A program made the translations under genes and the position numbers. Shown piece by piece: positions 17,219 to 22,390 of a stretch of 22,390 bases of DNA. How positions within the stretch are numbered: position 1 is the first letter of the stretch; every line of letters begins with the position of its first letter. The stretch covers positions 1 through 22,390 of the forward strand of contig JAFACG010000030.1 of NCBI GenBank assembly GCA_023425645.1, written 5' to 3'. This DNA is from Pseudomonadota bacterium (GTDB lineage: Bacteria; Pseudomonadota; Gammaproteobacteria; Burkholderiales; Burkholderiaceae_B). The notes beneath the pieces were generated by a model. It was not told where the DNA came from. It worked only from the letters and a program-made list of their open reading frames with translations, and searched no databases.

Positions 17219-18168
17219 ACGCCTGCCTGAACCCCACGGCGCGCCGTCTCGTCCCGCTCTGGCTGCTCCTGCTGGCCTGGCCCTGGCTGGCGCCCAACGA
17301 CTACGTGCTGAGCCTGGGCTCGACCTTCTTCATTCATCTGCTGCTGATCGCCAGCCTGAACCTGCTGGTGGGCTATACCGGCCTGACCTCGCTCGCGCAC
17401 GCCGCCTTCTGGGGCCTGGGCGCCTATGCCAGCGGCATGCTCAGCGTGCACGCGGGCCTGTCGCCCTGGCTGGGCACCGCGGCCGCCATGCTGCTGTGCG
17501 CGCTGTGCGCCGCGCTGGTCGGCTTGCCCACGCTGCGCCTGAGCGGCCATTACCTGGCGATGGCCACGCTGGGCTTCAATGCCATCGTGTCGGTGCTGCT
17601 GGTGGGACTGGTGGACTGGACCGGCGGACCCAACGGCCTGATCGGCATCCCCGCCTACCGCCTGGGCGACTGGGAGCTGGCCGACGCCGCCTCCTTCTAC
17701 TGGCTGGGCTGGCTGCTGACCGGCGCCGTGATGCTGAGTCTGTGCTTCCTGGAACAGTCCCGCAGCGGCCGCGCCTTGCGCGCCATACGCAGCAGCGATG
17801 TGGCCGCCGCCTGCATGGGCATTTCCGTGCTGCGCTACAAGATCGGCGTCTTCGTGCTGGCCAGCGCCATCGCCGGTCTGGCCGGCGCCTTGTTCGCGCA
17901 CCAGAACCAGTTCGTGTCGCCCGATTCCTTTTCCTTTTCCACCTCCATCCTGTTGCTGGTCATGGTGGCCATCGGCGGCTTCGGCAGCTATTGGGGCGCT
18001 TTCCTGGGCGCACTGCTCTATACCGCCCTGCCCGAGCTAATCCGCAGCTTCCACGACGTGGAGCTGCTGATCCTGGGCGCCGCCATGATCGTGGTCGTGG
18101 GCTTCATGCCCGCCGGCCTGGCGGGCCTGCTGCGCCGACTGGGCGGCAAGTCCGGGAGAGCCTCATGA
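17215..18168 (+). CDS. HAAT ABC transporter permease, LivM type
   Basis: The 317-residue inner-membrane protein pairs with the LivH-type permease to form the pore. The conserved LLIASLNLLVGYTGLTSLAHAAFWGLGAYASGML block and LRLSGHYLAMATLGFN are typical of LivM. So are the cytoplasmic coupling loop SGRALRAIRSSDVAAACMGI and the last part GGFGSYWGAFLGALLYTALPE. Its ATG overlaps the LivH stop in ATGA and its own stop overlaps the ATPase start in ATGA, so the order is translationally coupled. It is shorter than E. coli LivM (about 425), as is common for HAAT permeases outside enterics. No defect is seen. Confidence 0.94.
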   Translation: MNACLNPTARRLVPLWLLLLAWPWLAPNDYVLSLGSTFFIHLLLIASLNLLVGYTGLTSLAHAAFWGLGAYASGMLSVHAGLSPWLGTAAAMLLCALCAALVGLPTLRLSGHYLAMATLGFNAIVSVLLVGLVDWTGGPNGLIGIPAYRLGDWELADAASFYWLGWLLTGAVMLSLCFLEQSRSGRALRAIRSSDVAAACMGISVLRYKIGVFVLASAIAGLAGALFAHQNQFVSPDSFSFSTSILLLVMVAIGGFGSYWGAFLGALLYTALPELIRSFHDVELLILGAAMIVVVGFMPAGLAGLLRRLGGKSGRAS

Positions 18169-18930
18169 GCACGCCCATCCTGCAACTGGACAAAGTCAGC
18201 CGCCACTTCGGCGGCCTCAAGGCCGTGGACGAGGTATCGCTGACCGTGCAGCCGGGCGCCATCCACGCCCTGATCGGGCCGAACGGCGCGGGCAAATCCA
18301 CCCTGTTCAACCTGATCACCGGCGTCAATCCCGTATCGGGCGGCCGCATCCTGTTCCAGGGCCGGCCCGTCGAGCACCTGCCCGCGCACCTGCGCATCCA
18401 GGCCGGCATGGCCCGCAGCTTCCAGAACCTGCAGTTGTTCGCCGACATGACGGTGCTGGAAAATGTGATGGTCGGCTGCCACCCCCGCACCCGCAGCACC
18501 TTGTGGGACGCCCTGCTGAACAGCCGCCGGCAGCGCCGGGAGAATCGCCTCGGCCGGGAGCGCGCCATGCACCTGCTCGAGCAGCTCGGCCTGCAGGCCA
18601 AGGCCGGGCAGCCCGCCGGCGCGCTGAGCTACGGCGAAGGCAAGCTGATGGAGATTGCGCGCGCCATGGCGTCCGAGCCCAGCCTGGTGCTGCTGGACGA
18701 ACCCCTGGCGGGCCTTCCGGCCGGCGCCATCGAACACGTTGAACAGGCCATCCGCTTCCTGCAAGGCCAGAAGGTCACCACCGTGCTGGTGGAACACAAT
18801 GTGCGCGTGGTCATGCGCCTGTCCGACCACATCACCGTCCTGAACAATGGCCGGCGCATCGCGGACGGCGCCCCGGCGCAAGTGCGCGAAGACCCGGCCG
18901 TGCTCGATGCCTATCTGGGAGAAGGCCACC

Positions 18931-18938
<8 letters not shown>
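18165..18938 (+). CDS. HAAT ABC transporter ATPase, LivG type
   Basis: In this 257-residue cytoplasmic ATPase, Walker A is GPNGAGKS (38-45), the signature is LSYGEGKLMEIARA (154-167), and Walker B is LVLLDEP (174-180). The D-loop region is LAGLPAG and the switch histidine is H211 (VEHNVRVV). The LivG-specific insertion after FQNLQLFADMTVLENVMVG is present. The signature LSYGE instead of LSGGQ is normal for LivG proteins. ATG 18165 has GGGAGAG 4 bases upstream and overlaps the LivM stop. It forms a heterodimer with the LivF-type ATPase and powers import. Confidence 0.95.
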
Positions 18939-19635
<697 letters not shown>

Positions 19636-19803
19636 GGCGGCGCCTTCGAGAATGTAGCCCGACGCGCCAGCCTGACCACCTGCCACGTCCGGTTGCCGGC
19701 AACAGGAACAGAGCTCGGCCGAAACCTGTCCGGCCCTGCTCTGCAGGCCTTCAGTCAAGCCGTAGACGTCACGGCAGACGCCATAAATGGGTATCAGGCA
19801 GAT

Positions 19804-19855
19804 TGCAAATCGGCGTTTGCATATGCAATGCCGGATTTGAATTGATGCGGCATTG
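19804..19855. repeat. Cluster of three overlapping perfect inverted repeats
   Basis: TGCAAA-N6-TTTGCA (19804-19821), the 12-bp palindrome TTGCATATGCAA (19817-19828), and CAATGCCG-N14-CGGCATTG (19826-19855) share arms within 52 bases. The cluster lies in the 412-base gap 19636-20047, where I see no gene. It could be an operator array or a folded RNA element. Confidence 0.55.
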
Positions 19856-19939
19856 GACTACTTGCTGAAAAGCGCAACAGAATATCCGTGCGTTCCGCGT
19901 TTTCTCCTATGGAAGCTTGCTCCAGGTCAGCCATAAGCG

Positions 19940-19966
19940 CTTACATCGCGCCCGTCCCGGAAATGT
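19940..19966 (+). promoter_or_regulatory. Conserved upstream element of the first proline-rich gene
   Basis: GCTTACA (19939-19945), then 17 bases, then ATGTAGGATG. The same GCTTACA-spacer-ATGT pattern occurs 16 bases apart before the second paralogue, at almost the same distance from the start codon (109 versus 108 bases). CTTACA resembles a -35 element; a consensus -10 is not seen, so sigma-factor use is uncertain. Confidence 0.35.
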
Positions 19967-20047
19967 AGGATGCAAGTGCAAGGTGCCAAGAAGCAGCGTT
20001 CCTACCGCAGAAACGGTAACGGCGCCCCCAGCACAGGAGACAGCACC

Positions 20048-20260
20048 ATGACCCGTCTTACCGAACCCGTCCCCCGTCCAGGCGACCTTCCGCCCAACGG
20101 CACTCCCAATCACGAGCCCCTTTCGGGCAATATGCCGGGTGAAGATCCTTTGCCGGATATGGACCCCGAGCCGCAACCAGACCTGGACCCCGAACGCCTG
20201 CCCGGTCATGAGCCTGGCGAGCCTTCCCGTCCAAATCCGAATGATCCCGGACGCGTCTGA
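20048..20260 (+). CDS. 70-residue proline-rich disordered protein, copy 1
   Basis: ATG 20048 follows AGGAGACAGCACC. The product is 70 residues with no hydrophobic segment and no cysteine. It is dominated by Pro, Asp, Glu, Gly and Asn (PEPQPDLDPERLPGHEPGEP; ends NPNDPGRV). Composition predicts an extended, disordered, acidic cytoplasmic protein. The DPER-I/L-PG motif, the Pro-rich spacing and the PGR-V/A ending recur in the second gene of the same length at 20504-20716, so the two are paralogues. Each has an AGGAGAC-type ribosome site and its own terminator. I do not recognise a family. Stress or desiccation protection would suit such composition but is only a guess. Confidence 0.7.
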   Translation: MTRLTEPVPRPGDLPPNGTPNHEPLSGNMPGEDPLPDMDPEPQPDLDPERLPGHEPGEPSRPNPNDPGRV

Positions 20261-20298
20261 AACACACCCGCATCCTGGCTCCATCTCCCTCGTGTTTA

Positions 20299-20325
20299 AG
20301 CCGCTCTACGAGCGGCTCTTTTTTT
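20299..20325 (+). terminator. Strong intrinsic terminator after proline-rich gene 1
   Basis: AGCCGCT-CTACG-AGCGGCT is followed by C and seven T (20319-20325). It cleanly separates the two paralogous genes, so each must have its own promoter. Confidence 0.9.
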
Positions 20326-20396
20326 GAAGGGATATGCTGAGGCATTGGCATTGTCGAACGCCAACGGAAACAATCGCCGCAAAAACGAGCAAAATG

Positions 20397-20422
20397 CTTA
20401 CAGTCTTGCAAGATGATCATGT
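20397..20422 (+). promoter_or_regulatory. Conserved upstream element of the second proline-rich gene
   Basis: GCTTACA (20396-20402), then 16 bases, then ATGTGACGATGG. It matches the element before the first paralogue. The spacer contains the palindrome TCTTGCAAGA (20404-20413). Confidence 0.35.
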
Positions 20423-20503
20423 GACGATGGCACTTCAGGCGCACGCGGCCGTTCGCGCTGTAACAAACGGCTGGGCGCCGGACCCACTCATCAGGAGACT
20501 GCC

Positions 20504-20716
20504 ATGAGATATGTCATCGATCCAACCAAGGCCCCCGACACGACGCCGCCCGGCAAGACGCCCAACCCCGAGCCCGATCCTGAACGCATTCCCGGCAGCA
20601 GGCGGCCGGTGCAGGAGGACAGGGACAAGACGTCGGACACGGGCCCCAACCGCAATCCAGGGCAGCGTCCCGGCAATCAACCGCATCGCACACCGCACGA
20701 ACCCGGCAGGGCCTGA
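20504..20716 (+). CDS. 70-residue proline-rich disordered protein, copy 2
   Basis: ATG 20504 follows CAGGAGACTGCC. The 70-residue product starts MRYVIDPTKAPDTTPPGKTP, has the shared motif PNPEPDPERIPG, then a charged middle (SRRPVQEDRDKTSDTG) and a Pro/Asn/Arg/His-rich tail ending HEPGRA. It has the same length, composition, ribosome site and upstream element as the 20048-20260 gene but is more basic in its second half. So this is an old duplication with divergence, not a recent copy. No family is recognised, and there is no signal peptide or membrane helix. It is monocistronic, with a terminator at 20755-20777. Confidence 0.7.
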   Translation: MRYVIDPTKAPDTTPPGKTPNPEPDPERIPGSRRPVQEDRDKTSDTGPNRNPGQRPGNQPHRTPHEPGRA

Positions 20717-20754
20717 ACCCTGTCCTGTTATTTCTGCTCCTTCTGCAGCCGCCG

Positions 20755-20777
20755 GGCCGCCTTGTGGGCGGCCTTTT
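20755..20777 (+). terminator. Terminator after proline-rich gene 2
   Basis: GGCCGCC, loop TTGTG, GGCGGCC, then four T, 38 bases after the stop codon. Confidence 0.75.
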
Positions 20778-20827
20778 CATACCTCGCCTTTCCTGAGTCT
20801 GAGGCGACAGTCGATTACACAAAATAC

Positions 20828-20861
20828 GTTTGCACATAAATGGCAAACATACTTCTATAGA
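20828..20861 (+). promoter_or_regulatory. Promoter/operator of the zinc-ribbon gene
   Basis: A perfect inverted repeat GTTTGC-N9-GCAAAC (20828-20848) lies just in front of a -10-like TATAGA (20856-20861). No good -35 is at 16-18 bases; TTGCAC (20830-20835) is 20 bases away. A promoter with a weak -35 overlapped by a palindrome suggests activator or repressor control. Confidence 0.4.
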
Positions 20862-20882
20862 CTGAATTTTGTTTCAAGAATC

Positions 20883-20910
20883 GGCATGAGTCCTCTCATG
20901 CATTCATGCC
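20883..20910 (+). other. Two-way hairpin in the leader of the zinc-ribbon gene
   Basis: GCATGAG-TCCT-CTCATGC (20884-20901) is a perfect 7-bp hairpin. The same left arm, GGCATGA (20883-20889), can instead pair with TCATGCC (20904-20910). Two exclusive folds of this kind are typical of a switching RNA leader, but no known riboswitch class is recognised. Confidence 0.45.
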
Positions 20911-20967
20911 TGAAACTGCGGCTGATCCTGCCGTTTCGACTGTAGCACCACTACCAGGAGAAGAAAT

Positions 20968-21285
20968 ATGGCCAAGCTTGACCACGGCACCATGTGCATC
21001 ATGTGCCAGACACTACCGCTCTCGAAACCTCACACACCGGGACATGCGAATATGCGCCCCCTTACCCGGCTGGAGGACTTCGGAGAAAACGGCACCGAAA
21101 GCCTGTACCGCTGCTCGGTCTGCCATACGCACTGGCTGTACCAGCTGGACAAGTGGCAAGCCTGCCTCGGATTCAAGCTGTGGTCCGGGGACCTGCACAG
21201 CTACCGCACCCAAGACAGATTCTCGCGCATGGCGCCTGATCAAATCGGCCTGCAGAAAGCTTTCCGCGGCCCTTTGACGCATTGA
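20968..21285 (+). CDS. Small zinc-ribbon protein
   Basis: The 105-residue soluble protein starts at ATG 20968 behind AGGAGAAG. Two CxxC knuckles, C10-I-M-C13 and C49-S-V-C52, should together hold one zinc ion. The first is at the extreme N-terminus and the second follows a Gly/Glu linker, a spacing like other zinc-ribbon or rubredoxin-like folds. After the second knuckle come HTHWLYQLDKW and a Trp/Phe-rich beta segment (FKLWSGDLHSY). The family and role are unknown; nucleic-acid or protein binding is most usual for such ribbons. It is monocistronic, with an elaborate upstream region. The next visible boundary is a minus-strand terminator, so it converges on the former icd-like gene. Confidence 0.75.
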   Translation: MAKLDHGTMCIMCQTLPLSKPHTPGHANMRPLTRLEDFGENGTESLYRCSVCHTHWLYQLDKWQACLGFKLWSGDLHSYRTQDRFSRMAPDQIGLQKAFRGPLTH

Positions 21286-21323
21286 GGAAACGAGATGGAC
21301 GACCCATTCGCCGACCCGCAGGC

Positions 21324-21357
21324 AAAAAAAACCGCCGGCCATGAAGGCCGGCGGTTT
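21324..21357 (-). terminator. Minus-strand terminator of the interrupted icd-like gene
   Basis: On the minus strand, AAACCGCCGGCC, loop TTCAT and GGCCGGCGGTTT continue into a run of eight T (21324-21331). The plus side has only three T, so it mainly serves a minus-strand gene, whose stop codon lies 36 bases upstream at 21393-21395. Confidence 0.8.
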
Positions 21358-21392
21358 CGCCTGCATCGAAGGGGCCCGCGGGCCCGCAGCGA

Positions 21393-21410
21393 TTACATGT
21401 TTTCGATCAA
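21393..21410 (-). pseudogene. icd: 3'-terminal codons of an icd-like gene at an element junction
   Basis: On the minus strand the last codons read L-I-E-N-M-stop (ATCGAAAACATGTAA plus one codon). Isocitrate dehydrogenases such as E. coli Icd end in IENM, with what I recall as the same codons. Going upstream the frame becomes unlike Icd at once and meets a stop at 21435-21437, so only the 3' tip is present. The icd 3' end is a known integration site (e14 and phage 21 in E. coli). The rest of the gene, with the true junction, should lie beyond the right edge. The identification rests on five residues plus the terminator and is therefore tentative. Confidence 0.45.
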
Positions 21411-21480
21411 AACGTATTTCAACAATAAAAACCGTTATATATCCGAATCATTGAGTCCATTTAGTTCCTTCTTGGCCCCA
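21393..21480. other. Probable att junction of a second integrated element
   Basis: The terminator and 3' codons of a minus-strand gene stop abruptly, and the sequence to the right turns AT-rich (21400-21480), carries short direct repeats of GGCCCCA (near 21474 and 21486) and leads into phage-like small genes. This is the picture of an attL or attR. The crossover core should lie within about 21393-21410. Confidence 0.45.
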
Positions 21481-21584
21481 AATATGGCCCCATGCTCATG
21501 AACTGTTGTTTCATGGCTGAGCCCGCCACCTATCCCCTTGCGATAAAAACACCAGCTGCCTCAGGCCACTCAAAAGTGGTAGAT

Positions 21585-21604
21585 TACTGTTTTTTTATAC
21601 AGCA
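21585..21604 (+). promoter_or_regulatory. SOS (LexA) box
   Basis: TACTGTTTTTTTATACAGCA fits the proteobacterial LexA consensus, CTG-N10-CAG with an AT-rich centre and flanking TA. A -10-like TATACA (21596-21601) lies inside it, so bound LexA would block transcription. The start codon is at 21612. A small hairpin, CCACT-CAAA-AGTGG (21566-21579), lies just upstream. Confidence 0.7.
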
Positions 21605-21611
21605 AATTATC

Positions 21612-21929
21612 ATGCTCACCTATCGTCAACTCAAAGACATCCAGGAAGGCAACCGGCGCAACAGGGACGTGATGGACCTGCTGCGCGAGGTCAAGCGCCT
21701 GAGAGAGCTGGCTGTCCTGACGTACTCGATTCTAGGGACGATGCCGCTGAATGGCCTGGGCGAGAACATGCACCGCTTGGACCCTCTGTTTGAGGCCCTA
21801 AAACTGGAGAACGCCGTTCAGGGCTACATGCGTGCCGAAGAACATCGTCGCAGACTCAATTTTCCGCATCGCACCGCGGGCCGCGACGGCGACATGGCCT
21901 ATTACCTGAAACGCTACAAAAAAGACTGA
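21612..21929 (+). CDS. SOS-regulated small helical protein of the right-hand element
   Basis: The 105-residue product starts at ATG 21612 (MLTYRQLKDIQEGNRRNRDV). An open frame extends further upstream but crosses the LexA box. It is rich in charged residues and predicted helical (DVMDLLREVKRLRELAVLTYSIL, then ENMHRLDPLFEALKLENAVQGYM) and has a basic end (YYLKRYKKD). It has no signal peptide and no cysteine, and I do not recognise the family. With the -10 at 21596-21601 the transcript would begin about 4 bases before the ATG, so translation is nearly leaderless. Control by LexA suggests a job after DNA damage, such as inducing or excising the element, antagonising a repressor, or arresting division. 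This is inferred from the operator only. Confidence 0.7.
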   Translation: MLTYRQLKDIQEGNRRNRDVMDLLREVKRLRELAVLTYSILGTMPLNGLGENMHRLDPLFEALKLENAVQGYMRAEEHRRRLNFPHRTAGRDGDMAYYLKRYKKD

Positions 21930-21946
21930 AAGCCCACCCCTGCTTG

Positions 21947-21975
21947 TTGACATACGCTCATTGAGCGTATATTAT
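21947..21975 (+). promoter_or_regulatory. Strong promoter filled by a 19-bp palindromic operator
   Basis: A consensus -35 TTGACA (21947-21952), 17 bases, and TATTAT (21970-21975). The spacer is occupied by the palindrome ATACGCTCATTGAGCGTAT (21952-21970), 9 pairs around a central T. A dimeric repressor bound here would exclude RNA polymerase, as in type II toxin-antitoxin or phage repressor circuits. Confidence 0.75.
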
Positions 21976-22035
21976 TCAGTCATGGTGATCGAAACCATGC
22001 ACCGCGCCTCGGGTCATCAGGGGCTGGAGATTGAA

Positions 22036-22386
22036 ATGCTGAATACCGAACAACAGATCGAACTGCAAGTGGCCGTCTACCAATCCGAGGGCATCCTCTC
22101 GGTTGGCAACGATATTGAGTCTGCTGTAACCGCCGCCGGCTATGCGGTGAGCGAGGTCGAGGATTTCAACGGCGGCAGCTACAACTTCAACGACGAGACG
22201 GGACGCGGCCCGGTCGTTGATATGCTGCACACCCGCCGAGTTACCGCAGACGCAGAAGCAGCGGCGGGCGCAAGCGCGAAAATTCGCTACATCACGCCAG
22301 AGCTGGCTGAATTGGTCCGCACCCAGGGCGGTGATGTGGCGTTTGATATCCGGGACGATGGCGTCCTGGACGTCTGGCAAGATTAA
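22036..22386 (+). CDS. Unrecognised acidic protein of the right-hand element
   Basis: ATG 22036 has GGAGA with 5-base spacing and gives 116 residues. An in-frame ATG at 21982, six bases after the -10, would add 18 residues (MVIETMHRASGHQGLEIE) through a leaderless start. The body is acidic, with features such as SEVEDFNGGSYNFNDETGRGP in the middle, an Ala-rich stretch (TADAEAAAGASAKI) and the end DIRDDGVLDVWQD. There is no membrane segment or signal peptide. I do not recognise the family. The upstream 18 residues are reminiscent of the N-terminus of HigB-type toxins (MIxSFxHKGLE), so the promoter and first codons may be the remnant of a toxin-antitoxin operon captured in front of another gene. 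Confidence 0.6.
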   Translation: MLNTEQQIELQVAVYQSEGILSVGNDIESAVTAAGYAVSEVEDFNGGSYNFNDETGRGPVVDMLHTRRVTADAEAAAGASAKIRYITPELAELVRTQGGDVAFDIRDDGVLDVWQD

Positions 22387-22390
22387 CCCA

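Noticed and set aside
16525..18168. 547-codon plus-strand frame through both permeases
   Set aside because: The first part is the wrong frame of the LivH-type gene; only the part from 17215 is a real protein (LivM type).
21295..21501. 68-codon plus-strand frame starting MDDPFADP
   Set aside because: It has a fair ribosome site, but it runs through the terminator hairpin and the proposed att junction, so most of its length would be a chance fusion.
21436..21560. Minus-strand reading fragment ending in ELNGLNDSDI
   Set aside because: No start codon and closed by stops after about 40 codons; it could be decayed coding DNA but cannot be supported.

Overview
The window looks like a chromosome segment of a high-GC betaproteobacterium of the order Burkholderiales, most likely family Alcaligenaceae (Bordetella/Achromobacter/Alcaligenes relatives). 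This rests on protein style, GC-rich codon use and the block serS, rarA, lolA, ftsK, trxB, smr. That assignment comes from family recognition, not a database search.

Layout. (1) Positions 1-1571 are the end of an integrated phage or island: a partial gene, a 29-residue membrane peptide, a terminator, an excisionase-like HTH gene and a tyrosine integrase. The integrase stops 14 bases short of the encoded CCA end of a tRNA-Ser(CGA) gene on the minus strand (1586-1675), the classical arrangement of an element integrated in a tRNA 3' end. (2) Positions 1676-2893 hold the tRNA promoter, a small membrane protein with an EF-hand loop and a small exported His/Arg-rich protein. (3) Positions 2936-11728 are housekeeping: serS, a GAF-GGDEF diguanylate cyclase, the overlapping ftsK-lolA-rarA operon, and divergently trxB plus an Smr-domain gene. 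(4) Positions 11931-13079 hold a small TPR protein and, divergently, an ArsR-rhodanese fusion regulator. (5) Positions 13325-19635 are one tight operon: a flavin-dependent monooxygenase of the NtaA/SnaA/DszA type, an OsmC-like protein, and a complete branched-chain-amino-acid-type ABC importer (binding protein, two permeases, two ATPases). It looks like an uptake-and-oxidation module for an unknown small, possibly organosulfur, compound. (6) Positions 19636-21285 are an accessory patch of three small genes with palindrome-rich upstream regions: two 70-residue proline-rich paralogues, each with its own terminator, and a zinc-ribbon protein. (7) Around 21324-21410 lie a minus-strand terminator and the last codons of a gene that resembles isocitrate dehydrogenase (ends IENM). 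The reading frame breaks off at once, as expected if a second mobile element is integrated in the 3' end of icd. (8) From about 21410 to the end is that second element: a small gene under a near-perfect SOS (LexA) box, and a gene behind a 19-bp palindromic operator and strong promoter.

Main points: about 20 kb of core chromosome is bracketed by two integration sites, tRNA-Ser on the left and an icd-like 3' end on the right. The right-hand element begins with a gene that appears to be controlled by DNA damage. The most novel-looking small genes are the twin proline-rich proteins. The most novel-looking metabolic unit is the monooxygenase-OsmC-ABC operon beside an ArsR-rhodanese regulator with an atypical active-site loop.
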